Of a stretch of DNA of 64,000 bases, positions 34,310 through 42,777 are shown piece after piece. The position numbers and the translations under genes are program-made. Origin of the DNA: HGM12587 sp964561705. Its GTDB lineage: Bacteria > Bacillota > Clostridia > Lachnospirales > Lachnospiraceae. Positions within the stretch are counted from its first letter, which is position 1. Each line of letters starts with the position of its first letter. The notes under the pieces were generated by a model, which saw only the letters and a program-made list of their open reading frames with translations, had not been told where the DNA came from and made no database searches. The stretch covers positions 1 to 64,000 of the forward strand of contig CAZLQJ010000001.1 of the NCBI GenBank assembly GCA_964561705.1, given 5' to 3'.

Positions 34310-35194
34310 TTATTTTTCTCTATGTATTAACATTTCAACCAGTTCATTCAAAAACTGATTTTCCCTTTCAAATGATTTCAGTCCTTCGATTGCTCTGTGT
34401 GAAATCATTTCCACATCTTCTCTGGACTGTTCAAGTCCTTTCAATGTAAGATAGGTCGTTTTTTCGTTCTTTTCATCACTGTGAACAGGTTTTCCAAGAA
34501 CTTCCAAAGAACTTGTCACATCCAGAATATCATCCTGAATCTGGAATGCCAGACCAATATCTTCTGCAATCTTTTCAATTTTTTCAACCTCATCCTCTGA
34601 GGCACCGGCTAAAATTGCACCGATCATCATAGAACTCTGAATCAGGGCACTTGTTTTGTTGCGATGGATAAATAATAACGTATCCATATCGATCTGCTTT
34701 TCTTCCGACATCACATCCACAACCTGACCACCGATCATTCCATAAATCCCGGCCTTCTTTGAAAGCACCTTCAGACATTCTGCAACTTTCTCAGGTTCTG
34801 CTTTTCCAAAAGCCTGCAAAGCAGTTTCAAATGCAAAATTCAACAGTCCGTCACCGGCAAGCACTGCCATATCTTCTCCATAAGTTACCCAAGTTGTTTT
34901 CTTTCCTCTTCGGTACTCATCATTATCCATTGCCGGAAGATCATCATGAACCAGAGAATAGGTATGGATCATCTCCTGTGCAGCCATAAAAGGTTCAATG
35001 GCATCTCCCTGACCACCAAACAAATGATACGTTTCCTGCATCAGCATTGGACGCAGGCGCTTTCCGCCAACCATGATCGAATAATTCATAGCTTCCATGA
35101 TCAATTTTTGCGGACCCTCTTCCTTCGGCATATACGCCTTCAGAATTTCTTCAATCTCTGTGACTTTTGTTTCCATCTCTTCTTTAAAATTCAC
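34310..35194 (-). CDS. ispA: Farnesyl/geranyl diphosphate synthase
   Basis: Chain-elongating prenyltransferase that makes C15 (or C10) diphosphate for quinone and undecaprenol synthesis. The 294 residues have the first Asp-rich motif VHDDLPAMDNDEYRRG and the second QIQDDILD, with the region before the first motif typical of bacterial FPPS (GGKRLRPML). The start is not obvious. I prefer the GTG at 35194, because AGGAGGG lies 8 nt upstream and it overlaps the xseB stop by 11 nt; an ATG at 35176 has no clear site. It sits between xseB and dxs as in most Firmicutes. Confidence 0.94.
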   Translation of the reverse strand: MNFKEEMETKVTEIEEILKAYMPKEEGPQKLIMEAMNYSIMVGGKRLRPMLMQETYHLFGGQGDAIEPFMAAQEMIHTYSLVHDDLPAMDNDEYRRGKKTTWVTYGEDMAVLAGDGLLNFAFETALQAFGKAEPEKVAECLKVLSKKAGIYGMIGGQVVDVMSEEKQIDMDTLLFIHRNKTSALIQSSMMIGAILAGASEDEVEKIEKIAEDIGLAFQIQDDILDVTSSLEVLGKPVHSDEKNEKTTYLTLKGLEQSREDVEMISHRAIEGLKSFERENQFLNELVEMLIHREK

Positions 35195-35393
35195 GGAGCT
35201 GTCCCTCCTCACTTAATACGAGCATACGCTTTTCTACCATATCCAACTGCTCATTGCAATATTTTAAAAGCTTTGTTCCTTCTGCATATAATGCAAAGGA
35301 ATCTTCCAGAGAAACCTCCCTGTCATTCATTTTTTCAAGGATTTCCTCTAATTTATCAAACGCGCCTTCCAGTGTCTGTTTTTCTTCCTTCAT
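35184..35393 (-). CDS. xseB: Exodeoxyribonuclease VII small subunit
   Basis: A 69-residue helical protein that stabilises the XseA nuclease. The pattern FDKLEEILEKMNDREVSLEDSFALYAEGTKLLKYC is the family signature (split here over two helices), with GTKL strongly conserved. It overlaps xseA by 4 nt at the front and ispA by 11 nt at the back. Assignment is firm from sequence and from the neighbour. Confidence 0.94.
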   Translation of the reverse strand: MKEEKQTLEGAFDKLEEILEKMNDREVSLEDSFALYAEGTKLLKYCNEQLDMVEKRMLVLSEEGQLREF

Positions 35394-36607
35394 GATACTC
35401 TGAAAACTCCTTTCGTTTCCTGTACCTTCGCCTTAATCTCTCCATCCGCCACATGAATGGTCAACTCATCTTCCACCTGAACCTCCTGTACGGATGTCAC
35501 AGACCTTCCATCTTTGTTCGCCACGAAAGAATATCCCTGATTTAGTTTCTTCAATGGCGAAGCTCCTTCTAATTTTTCAATATACATCTGAAGCAGAAAT
35601 CTTTTTTCCCTCAACTGATCCTTCATCCGCGTTTCTAACTGGGTCTGAAGATCTGCTGCCAGATTCCGTTTTTCCAAAAGCTGCTGCATCGGATGAAATG
35701 CCTGAAAACGCAGCTTATAATTTTCAAGTTCTTTTCTGCGGTACTGTACCTTATGGTACAGCAAAAGCTCCATACGCTTTTGATAATCCTGCTGTTTATC
35801 GATCACCTGCTTGATTGGAAATACTGCAAGTTCTGCTGCCGCAGATGGGGTCGGAGCTCTAAGATCCGCCACATAATCTGCAATCGTCGTATCTGTTTCA
35901 TGCCCCACAGCTGAAATGACCGGCGTATTGCAATGAAAGATGGCTCTGGCTACTGTTTCCTCATTGAATGCCCATAGATCTTCCAAAGAGCCACCACCAC
36001 GTCCTACAATGATCACATCCAGATCCAGTGAATCCAACATTTCAATCCCATGAGCGATACTTTCTGCCGCCTGCTCTCCCTGTACCAGTGCCGGATACAG
36101 GATCAGCTGTACATATGGATTTCTCCTTTTGGAAATATTCATGATATCACGGATTGCTGCCCCTGTAGGTGCCGTAACAACACCCACTTTTTTTGCATAG
36201 AGCGGGATTTCTTTTTTATATTCCGGCGCAAACATCCCCATTTCTTCCAATTCATTTTTTAATGTCTGAAAACGTTCATAGAGAAGCCCGATTCCGTCCA
36301 AAACAATTTCACTGGCATAAAGCTGATATTTGCCATCTCTTTCATATACCCGGACACTTCCAAGAACAATCACTCGCTGTCCTTCCTGAAGCCGAAATTT
36401 CATATTGCTGCGCTGGGCAGCAAACATCACGCAGGCAATGGTTCCCGTTTCATCCTTCAGAGAAAAATAAAGATGTCCTGAAGTATGATATTTACAGTTA
36501 GAGATTTCTCCTTTTATATAAATGCGGCTCAGCAGATAATCCTGCTGAAACATATTTTTTATATAAGTATTCACCTGTCCCACACTGTAAATATTCTTTT
36601 TCATCAT
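35390..36607 (-). CDS. xseA: Exodeoxyribonuclease VII large subunit
   Basis: Catalytic subunit of the single-strand-specific exonuclease VII. The 405 residues start with the OB-fold tRNA_anti-like domain (YSVGQVNTYIKNMFQQDYLL, YFSLKDETGTIACVMF). The nuclease domain follows with VGVVTAPTGAAIRDI, IIVGRGGGSLEDLWAFNEE and SAVGHETDTTIADYVADLRAPTPS-type sequence. A coiled stretch and C-terminal tail with LNQGYSFV complete the family. There are two consecutive ATG codons behind GGGA; the first is used here. It lies 9 nt after nusB. Confidence 0.96.
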   Translation of the reverse strand: MMKKNIYSVGQVNTYIKNMFQQDYLLSRIYIKGEISNCKYHTSGHLYFSLKDETGTIACVMFAAQRSNMKFRLQEGQRVIVLGSVRVYERDGKYQLYASEIVLDGIGLLYERFQTLKNELEEMGMFAPEYKKEIPLYAKKVGVVTAPTGAAIRDIMNISKRRNPYVQLILYPALVQGEQAAESIAHGIEMLDSLDLDVIIVGRGGGSLEDLWAFNEETVARAIFHCNTPVISAVGHETDTTIADYVADLRAPTPSAAAELAVFPIKQVIDKQQDYQKRMELLLYHKVQYRRKELENYKLRFQAFHPMQQLLEKRNLAADLQTQLETRMKDQLREKRFLLQMYIEKLEGASPLKKLNQGYSFVANKDGRSVTSVQEVQVEDELTIHVADGEIKAKVQETKGVFRVS

Positions 36608-36616
36608 AATCCCTAC

Positions 36617-37018
36617 TTAAATTTCTGCTACCTTTGCAAGAATCCCATTGACAAAGGCCGGTGTATCGTCTCCACCGTATTTCTTTGCAATTTCAACTGC
36701 TTCATTAATGGCAACTGTTACCGGAACATCTTCGTCAAACAACATTTCATAAACAGCAAGTCTCAAAATCGTAAGTTCCACTTTCCCCATACGGTTTGTC
36801 TTCCATCCCGTAGACTTTTCATCGATCATCACATCGATCATATCAATCTTTTCATGGACAGCCTGATATTTGTTTTTCATATAATCTACATCCGCCGGTC
36901 TTGCCTCAGCCAGATCCTCAAAAAACAGTTCCATCTGTTCTGCCATATCGTCTGCATCCATAAATTCTACGCGAAAAAGGATTTCAAATATATGTTCTCT
37001 CAGCTCTCTTCTTTTCAT
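36617..37018 (-). CDS. nusB: Transcription antitermination factor NusB
   Basis: Binds the boxA RNA together with NusE (S10) to keep RNA polymerase processive on rRNA operons. The 133 residues from the ATG at 37018 (AGGAG 7 nt upstream) begin KRRELREHIFEILFRVEF and end in AINEAVEIAKKYGGDDTPAFVNGILAKVA, the NusB hallmark. A longer in-frame start is rejected because it would begin inside the asp23 terminator. First gene of the nusB-xseA-xseB-ispA-dxs-tlyA-nadK-argR-recN-spoIVB string. Confidence 0.94.
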   Translation of the reverse strand: MKRRELREHIFEILFRVEFMDADDMAEQMELFFEDLAEARPADVDYMKNKYQAVHEKIDMIDVMIDEKSTGWKTNRMGKVELTILRLAVYEMLFDEDVPVTVAINEAVEIAKKYGGDDTPAFVNGILAKVAEI

Positions 37019-37108
37019 GTTCTTTCTCCTGTTTATAGTAAAATTTCCCACCAATTGACCGGTATCCTTTCTCGGATTTCCAATCCCGGCTTTTGTGTTT
37101 TTTTGTGT

Positions 37109-37136
37109 TAAAAAGGGATGTCTGTACGACACCCCT
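37109..37136 (-). terminator. Terminator after asp23
   Basis: Minus strand 9 bp stem AGGGGTGTC / GACATCCCT (one G-T pair) followed by TTTTT. It lies 20 nt beyond the asp23 stop and separates it from nusB. Confidence 0.8.
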
Positions 37137-37156
37137 CATAAATTCTACGCTAAAGT

Positions 37157-37543
37157 CTATGCTTCCGGTGCTTCTTTCACTCCAGCAACACGTACATTGA
37201 CTGCAATGACGTCCATATCTGTCATATCTTTGATCGTTGACTGAATCTTTTCCTGAACTTCTTTAGAAACTTCCATAATCTTCTTATCAAAATTCACGGA
37301 AATTACAACATCAACAATGACACCATCTTCTAAAATCTCAACTGTCACGCCTTTCGCAAGGTCTTCCCAGCCAAGTTTTTCCATAATCCCGGTCTTAACT
37401 CCTGCACTTACAGCACATACGCCCTTTACATCCTTCATACTCATAGCTGCGATCGATGCGATCACATCTTCAGAAATCTGAACTGTATTTCCATCATTAT
37501 CTTCGTAGATCGTATGTCCTTTTCGTAATTCACTTTTTTCCAT
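37157..37543 (-). CDS. Asp23/Gls24 family envelope stress protein
   Basis: A 128-residue protein of the Asp23/Gls24 family (alkaline-shock protein 23 in staphylococci, membrane-associated cell-envelope stress). The pattern VQISEDVIASIAAMSMKDVKGV near the N-terminus, VTVEILEDGVIVDVVISVNF and VQEKIQSTIKDMTDMDVIAVNVRVAGV is the complete family core. No membrane segment. It is transcribed alone from the promoter at 37631-37658 and ends at a strong terminator. In many Clostridia it also sits just before nusB. Confidence 0.92.
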   Translation of the reverse strand: MEKSELRKGHTIYEDNDGNTVQISEDVIASIAAMSMKDVKGVCAVSAGVKTGIMEKLGWEDLAKGVTVEILEDGVIVDVVISVNFDKKIMEVSKEVQEKIQSTIKDMTDMDVIAVNVRVAGVKEAPEA

Positions 37544-37630
37544 AATTTATAACCTCCGTCATAATTCAAACTTTCCTATCAGAAATTCAAAGGTTCTCCT
37601 GCAAAATTCTCTGCAGGCTGCTTATAGTTC

Positions 37631-37658
37631 ATTATACCAACAATATCCCAAAAAGCAA
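37631..37658 (-). promoter_or_regulatory. Sigma-A type promoter of asp23, with leader hairpin
   Basis: Minus strand TTGCTT (37653-37658), 16 nt, TATAAT (37631-37636). The ~80-nt leader holds a perfect 6 bp hairpin CCTGCA / TGCAGG at 37598-37617 without a T-run, so it is not a terminator. It could stabilise the mRNA. Confidence 0.7.
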
Positions 37659-37668
37659 AGTCTTTTCT

Positions 37669-39252
37669 TTAGTTTCTGCCGAATTCAGATAAAATCAGTC
37701 CCTCATTACGATCCAATGTCATACCAACGCTCCAGCTGTTCACAAACAGAAGCAGCGGGTTGCCTTTCATATCTTTGATTCTCTTCATATCTGAAGTACC
37801 GCTGATCTTCGCCACATCAATATCCGTATTTTCAATCCAGCGGATATGCTCGTATGGAAGCGGCTCCAAACGGATCTCAACATTATATTCATTTTCCAGA
37901 CGGAACTTTAATACATCAAACTGCAGGACACCTACAACACCCACAATGATTTCTTCCATTCCGGTATTAAATTCCTGGAAAATCTGAATAGCACCCTCCT
38001 GAGCAATCTGTTCAATCCCTTTGACAAACTGCTTTCTCTTCATTGTATCAATCTGACGCACTCTTGCAAAATGTTCCGGTGCAAAAGTCGGGATCCCTTC
38101 ATACTGGAATTTTTTCCCCGGCATACAGATTGTGTCCCCGATTGAGAAAATCCCCGGATCAAATACTCCGATAATATCACCTGCATAAGCCTCTTCTACA
38201 ATCTTACGATCCTGTGCCATCAACTGCTGCGGCTGTGAAAGTTTCTGTTTTTTATTTGCCTGTACATGATAAACTTCCATTCCGGCATCAAATTTCCCGG
38301 AACAGATACGCATAAATGCGATACGGTCACGATGTGCCTTATTCATATTCGCCTGAATCTTAAATACAAATGCTGAAAAATCTTCCTCCATTGGATCGAT
38401 CACACCAATATCCGCCGTTCTTGGAAGTGGAGAAGAAGTCATCTGAAGGAAATGTTTCAAAAAGATTTCCACGCCAAAGTTTGTCAATGCAGAGCCAAAA
38501 AATACTGGCGAAAGAAGTCCTTTGTCTACCTGCTCCTGATCAAATTCTGCACTTGCACCGTCCAGAAGTTCGATTTCATCATTTAACTGGGCAAATAATT
38601 CCTCTCCCACATAGGTTTCCGCCTGTTCCATATCCAAAACAGTATCTTCCCCTTCTTTGGTACCTTTTTCTGTATCGGAGAATACATGCACCTGCTGATG
38701 TTCTCGGTCATAAACACCTTTGAAATTTTTTCCGGAACCGATCGGCCAGTTGACCGGACAAGTGGCAATCCCAAGTTCTTTTTCAATATCATCCAGCAAT
38801 TCGAAAATATCCATGGCATCACGATCCATTTTATTGATAAATGTAAAGATCGGAATATGTCTCATGGCACAAACTTTAAAAAGTTTTCTTGTCTGTGCTT
38901 CTACACCCTTCGATCCGTCAATAACCATAACTGCTGAATCTGCCGCCATCAATGTACGATAGGTATCTTCTGAGAAGTCCTGATGTCCTGGAGTATCCAG
39001 AATATTTATGCAGTAATTATCATAATTAAACTGTAATACAGAGGAAGTTACGGAAATACCCCTCTGTTTTTCAATCTCCATCCAGTCTGAAACTGCATGT
39101 CTTGCGGTCGCTTTTCCTTTTACGGAACCTGCCAAATTGATCGCTCCGCCATACAATAAAAACTTTTCGGTCAACGTTGTTTTACCAGCATCCGGGTGGG
39201 AAATGATGGCAAATGTACGTCGTTTTTCAATCTCTTGTTTTATATTAGCCAT
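37669..39252 (-). CDS. prfC: Peptide chain release factor 3
   Basis: Translational GTPase that recycles RF1 and RF2 from the ribosome. The 527 residues have P-loop SHPDAGKTT near 18-26, switch II DTPGHQDFSEDTYRTL, NKMDRDA, the RF3-typical GKGKATARHAVSDWMEIEKQRGIS-type switch I region, and domains II and III ending in VNSWSVGMTLDRNEGL. Length and the KATARHAVSDWM stretch separate RF3 from EF-G and TetM. AAGGAG precedes the ATG. It lies 44 nt after the ABC-F gene. Confidence 0.96.
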   Translation of the reverse strand: MANIKQEIEKRRTFAIISHPDAGKTTLTEKFLLYGGAINLAGSVKGKATARHAVSDWMEIEKQRGISVTSSVLQFNYDNYCINILDTPGHQDFSEDTYRTLMAADSAVMVIDGSKGVEAQTRKLFKVCAMRHIPIFTFINKMDRDAMDIFELLDDIEKELGIATCPVNWPIGSGKNFKGVYDREHQQVHVFSDTEKGTKEGEDTVLDMEQAETYVGEELFAQLNDEIELLDGASAEFDQEQVDKGLLSPVFFGSALTNFGVEIFLKHFLQMTSSPLPRTADIGVIDPMEEDFSAFVFKIQANMNKAHRDRIAFMRICSGKFDAGMEVYHVQANKKQKLSQPQQLMAQDRKIVEEAYAGDIIGVFDPGIFSIGDTICMPGKKFQYEGIPTFAPEHFARVRQIDTMKRKQFVKGIEQIAQEGAIQIFQEFNTGMEEIIVGVVGVLQFDVLKFRLENEYNVEIRLEPLPYEHIRWIENTDIDVAKISGTSDMKRIKDMKGNPLLLFVNSWSVGMTLDRNEGLILSEFGRN

Positions 39253-39296
39253 TTTTGTCTCCTTTTATATCAAACGATTACGAATAAAGTTTCACT

Positions 39297-41114
39297 TTAC
39301 GTTGGACTCTGGGCGTCAATCTGTGCCTTTAACTCTTCCAGATACATCCAACGATCCATTTTTTCTTCCAAAAGTGCTTCCGCTTCCTCTTTTTCTTTCA
39401 CGATCTGATTAAGTTTTACAAAATCACTTGCAAAATTACTCATGGAAGCCTCCAGATTTTCAATTTTTTCTTCCAAACCGGCAATCTCATCCTCTATGGT
39501 TTCATAATCCTTCTGCTCTTTATACGAAAATTTCAGTTTTTTCTCTTTTACACGGGTATCGATACCTTTTTTGGCCGGTATCTTTACAGGCTCTTCCTGT
39601 TTTTCTGCGGCAATTCTTTCCGCATACTCTGTATAGCCGCCTTCATGCTGACGAAGATTTCCTTTTCCGTCAAAGGCAAAAATTCTCTTTACAATTCGAT
39701 CCAAAAAATAACGGTCATGGGATACCGTGATCACAATGCCCTCAAAATGATCCAGATAATCCTCCAGAATTGCGAGAGTTGTTACATCCAGATCATTGGT
39801 CGGTTCGTCCAGGATCAGCACATTTGGTGCCTCCATCAGCACCCTTAAAAGGTTCAGACGACGTTTTTCACCACCGGAGAGCTTTCCGATATAATTATAT
39901 TGCTCTTCCGGTGGAAATAAAAACCTCTCCAGCATCTTTGATGCAGAAACTTTCCCATCTTCCGTGACAACATATTCTGCTGTCTGCTTGATATAATCAA
40001 TCACTCTCATTTCCGGATCCATATATGCTATCCCCGCGGACTGATCTTTTGCAATCTCCTGGGTATAATATCCGATCTTCACTGTCTGTCCAACAGTGAC
40101 CGTACCTTCATCCGGCTGTACCATTCCGGCAATGACCTTCATTAGGGTTGTTTTCCCGCACCCATTCGGTCCCAGAAAGCCGATTCGGTCATTTTTCAGG
40201 AAGTAATAGGTAAAATCCTTAAAAAGCACCTTTTCACCATAAGATTTACTTAGAGAATCCAATTCTATAGTTGTTCTTCCCATTCTGGAAGTTACGGAAG
40301 ATATCTCAATCTTCGCATCAAATTTCGGTGCTTCCTGATTTTTCAGATTTTCATACCTTTGAATATGAGCCTTCTGTTTTGTAGAACGTGCTCTTGCACC
40401 ACGCATCATCCATTCCAATTCAACTCTTAAAATTGACTGGCGCTTTCTCTCGGAAGCCAGCGCACTGGCTTCCCTTTCCGCTTTCAGTTTCAAAAATCCG
40501 GAATAATTGGTTTCATAGCTGTAGATTTTTCCCTTATCGATCTCCACGATTCGATTGGTGACGCTATCTAAAAAATAACGGTCATGGGTTACCATGATCA
40601 AAGCACCGCGCCATTTTTTCAAAAAATCTTCCAACCAGTCTGCCATGGCATGATCCAAATGGTTCGTCGGCTCATCCAAAATCAGAATATCTGCCGGTGC
40701 CACCAATGCAGCCACCAATGCCAAACGTTTCTTCTGTCCGCCGGACAACTGTTCCACGGGCTGATCAAAATCAGTGATGCCTAACTTGGTCATCATGGTT
40801 TTTGCATCTGCTTCCAGATTATACAGGGTATCATCCCCTTTGTGTATCTCCAATACAGCCTCCAAAACACTGTGCCCCGGCTGAAATACAGGATGCTGCG
40901 GAAGATATCTCAGCACGACATGGTTTGCAAGAACCACTTTCCCGTCTTCCGCATCCTCCATCCCTGCAAGGATCTTCAAAAGTGTGGACTTTCCGGTTCC
41001 ATTGATTCCCAGAATCCCTACTTTTTCCCCTTCATGAAGATAAAAACTGGCATCATCGAACAATATTTTTTCTGTAAATGATTTTTTTAAATGCTCTGCT
41101 GTTAAAATATTCAT
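39297..41114 (-). CDS. ABC-F family ATPase (Uup/YdiF type)
   Basis: A soluble protein of 605 residues with two ABC ATPase domains and no membrane part, the ABC-F layout; such proteins act on the ribosome. Domain 1 has GINGTGKST and LSGGQKKRLALVAAL with LILDEPTNHLD. Domain 2 has GPNGCGKTT and LSGGEKRRLNLLRVL with LILDEPTNDLD. A basic-helical linker (RQSILRVELEWMMRGARARS) sits between them, as in Uup/YdiF. The C-terminal ~80 residues form a coiled coil typical of Uup. The ATG at 41114 follows the transporter stop by 2 nt; the ribosome site is weak, so translation is probably coupled. It could be a housekeeping factor or an antibiotic-resistance protein; the former fits better. Confidence 0.9.
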   Translation of the reverse strand: MNILTAEHLKKSFTEKILFDDASFYLHEGEKVGILGINGTGKSTLLKILAGMEDAEDGKVVLANHVVLRYLPQHPVFQPGHSVLEAVLEIHKGDDTLYNLEADAKTMMTKLGITDFDQPVEQLSGGQKKRLALVAALVAPADILILDEPTNHLDHAMADWLEDFLKKWRGALIMVTHDRYFLDSVTNRIVEIDKGKIYSYETNYSGFLKLKAEREASALASERKRQSILRVELEWMMRGARARSTKQKAHIQRYENLKNQEAPKFDAKIEISSVTSRMGRTTIELDSLSKSYGEKVLFKDFTYYFLKNDRIGFLGPNGCGKTTLMKVIAGMVQPDEGTVTVGQTVKIGYYTQEIAKDQSAGIAYMDPEMRVIDYIKQTAEYVVTEDGKVSASKMLERFLFPPEEQYNYIGKLSGGEKRRLNLLRVLMEAPNVLILDEPTNDLDVTTLAILEDYLDHFEGIVITVSHDRYFLDRIVKRIFAFDGKGNLRQHEGGYTEYAERIAAEKQEEPVKIPAKKGIDTRVKEKKLKFSYKEQKDYETIEDEIAGLEEKIENLEASMSNFASDFVKLNQIVKEKEEAEALLEEKMDRWMYLEELKAQIDAQSPT

Positions 41115-41116
41115 TG

Positions 41117-41992
41117 TTAAAATGTGATTCCTATCAAATCGATCAAAAGTCCTGCTGCAACACCAATGCCGTAAAGCAGACCCGTGATCTTCCAATTCTG
41201 TTTTAATGGACGGTTGGTTCTAAAAAGAACTAATACGCCCACACCTGCACCTACTAAAAGTCCTGCCATCATTGCACCCGCACTGATCAGCTGTTTCAAA
41301 TATAACTGGGTAATAATCACAGATGCCGCGCAGTTTGGCACAAGACCTACCAATCCTGTGATTACTGACGCCACAACGGTGTTATTGCTTGCAAACCATT
41401 CCAGGACATCTTCACCGCCGCATTCCATCACAAGATTTAAAACTACGGAAAATATAAAAATAAAAGCGAAAACCTTCACGGTATGAACCAGTGCGGATTT
41501 CCATATGGAAGCCTCTTCCTCTTCACAGTGACAATGTTCCTGTTCGCACAGATCATGAATATGTTTCTGCACCACATGTCCTTTTCCAATTCTCTTCAAG
41601 CTGAAATCTACGATAAATCCTGCCGCAACACCGATCAACGCCTTTGTTGCCAGGATCTTTATGATCACTGTTGCCGACACTGTCTCTGAAATAAGAATTG
41701 GAAGCATTTCATCTGAAGTAGACAAAAAGATTGCAAGTAAGGTCCCTAAAGTGACAACACCGCCGGAATAGAAACTGGCTGCCGCTGCAGAAAATCCACA
41801 CTGCGGGATAATCCCTAGCAGTCCACCGAACAATGGACCCATATTGCCGGAATACTTCACTGCAGTTTCTGATTTTTCTGCCATCTTCTGTTCCATATAT
41901 TCCATAATACAATAAGTTACAAATAAAAACGGGATAATCTTCAGATTATCTTCCAGGGCATGCACAAATACATGTTCTAAAATATGCAGCAT
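41117..41992 (-). CDS. Putative metal (manganese/arsenic-type) 10-TM exporter, ArsP_2/DUF2899-like
   Basis: A 291-residue polytopic membrane protein with two matching halves. GLLGIIPQCGFSAAAASFYSGG lies in the first (near 56-77) and GLVGLVPNCAASVIITQLYL in the second. The two P-x-C motifs sit inside membrane segments. A His/Cys/Glu-rich cytoplasmic loop (HVVQKHIHDLCEQEHCHCEE, near 139-158) separates them and should bind metal. This layout is that of the group annotated as putative manganese transporter or arsenic efflux (DUF2899). The metal is not proven by sequence. Many relatives sit behind a manganese riboswitch; here there is only 14 nt after aroK, so no riboswitch precedes it directly. 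Confidence 0.75.
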   Translation of the reverse strand: MLHILEHVFVHALEDNLKIIPFLFVTYCIMEYMEQKMAEKSETAVKYSGNMGPLFGGLLGIIPQCGFSAAAASFYSGGVVTLGTLLAIFLSTSDEMLPILISETVSATVIIKILATKALIGVAAGFIVDFSLKRIGKGHVVQKHIHDLCEQEHCHCEEEEASIWKSALVHTVKVFAFIFIFSVVLNLVMECGGEDVLEWFASNNTVVASVITGLVGLVPNCAASVIITQLYLKQLISAGAMMAGLLVGAGVGVLVLFRTNRPLKQNWKITGLLYGIGVAAGLLIDLIGITF

Positions 41993-42006
41993 ATTTCCTC
42001 ACTTTC

Positions 42007-42519
42007 TTAAATCTCATCCATGATCTTCAATCCACGCAGTACTGCTCCGATCGTTTCTTCTGTACCAAGTCCGTGTTCATCCACTGTAACATCCGCATAT
42101 TTTTCATAAAGGATTGTACGTTCCTCATATAAATCCTTCAGCGTCTGTCCCTTTTTCAATGCTACACCGCGCTTTTCCAGATTTCCAAGCCGTTTGCTGA
42201 TGGTTTTATAATCTGCCTTTAAATAAACCACTTCACCGATTTCTTTCAAATGTTCCATCGCTTCTTTTCCATAGATTACACTGCCGCCGGTGGCGATAAT
42301 AGTGCGTTCCACATCCAAAGAAGCATTTACCTCATTTTCAATCTGTAAAAAGCCTTCTGTCCCTTTTTCTGCAATAATCTCATGGAGAAGCTTATTTTCT
42401 TTCTCCTGAATCACCAGATCTGAATCCAAAAAATGATATCCGATAATCTTTGCAAGAATAACACCGATGGTACTTTTTCCAACTCCCGGCATCCCGACCA
42501 AAACAATATTGCTCTTCAT
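42007..42519 (-). CDS. aroK: Shikimate kinase
   Basis: Phosphorylates shikimate at O3 with ATP. The 170 residues have Walker A GMPGVGKST at 9-17, the shikimate-binding Asp-x-Asp in FLDSDLVI, RG-type contacts replaced by the region EKGTEGFLQIE (Arg of FR is not seen), IIATGGSVI with the GG of Walker B, and a LID with RLGNLEKRGVAL. The start at 42519 has AAAGGA 8 nt upstream. The frame is open further upstream through a hairpin, but that extension is basic and low-quality and is not included. First gene of aroK-transporter-ABC-F-prfC. The F-R to F-L change in FLQIE is worth noting. Confidence 0.9.
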   Translation of the reverse strand: MKSNIVLVGMPGVGKSTIGVILAKIIGYHFLDSDLVIQEKENKLLHEIIAEKGTEGFLQIENEVNASLDVERTIIATGGSVIYGKEAMEHLKEIGEVVYLKADYKTISKRLGNLEKRGVALKKGQTLKDLYEERTILYEKYADVTVDEHGLGTEETIGAVLRGLKIMDEI

Positions 42520-42554
42520 CTCTTTGTTCCTTTCACGCCGGTATCTCTTCCGAC

Positions 42555-42583
42555 AAAAAAAGAAGCAACGTTTTATCGTTGCT
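42555..42583 (-). terminator. Intrinsic terminator in the aroK leader (possible attenuator)
   Basis: Minus strand perfect 7 bp stem AGCAACG / CGTTGCT with a 6-nt loop, then TC and TTTTTTT. It lies about 25 nt after the aroK -10 and 36 nt before the aroK start, with no minus-strand gene upstream that it could terminate. The DNA upstream encodes vanZ on the other strand. Confidence 0.7.
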
Positions 42584-42608
42584 CTTAAACTACTCTTTAC
42601 CATGCGAG

Positions 42609-42637
42609 ATTTTACCATATTTCCTATGGAAATGCAA
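42609..42637 (-). promoter_or_regulatory. Sigma-A type promoter of aroK operon
   Basis: Minus strand TTGCAT (42632-42637), 17 nt, TAAAAT (42609-42614). A transcript starting about 42602 would run straight into the hairpin at 42555-42583. Confidence 0.7.
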
Positions 42638-42777
42638 TCTTTTTCTAGGCTTCTCTCTTTAATTTCACAGCTTTCTTCTTATACTTTTCTTAAAACTTTC
42701 GAAATTCTCTTTACAATTTCCCACATCAATGTTAAACCTAAACTATTATTGAATAATCAAAAAATTGTGAGGTTCTT

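Noticed and set aside
37598..37617. Terminator after prfC
   Set aside because: The hairpin CCTGCA/TGCAGG has no T-run on the minus strand and lies downstream of the asp23 promoter, within its leader.
39253..39296. Hairpin TAAAGT/ACTTTA between the ABC-F and prfC genes as a terminator
   Set aside because: AT-rich 6 bp stem without a T-run on either useful side.
41993..42006. Manganese riboswitch in front of the metal transporter
   Set aside because: Only 14 nt separate it from aroK, and these hold the ribosome site.
42520..42618. N-terminal extension of shikimate kinase or a Phe-rich leader peptide (MVKSS...CFFFC)
   Set aside because: The Phe codons are simply the T-run of the hairpin at 42555-42583. 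The extension is very basic, has no ribosome site, and the family starts at the Met at 42519.
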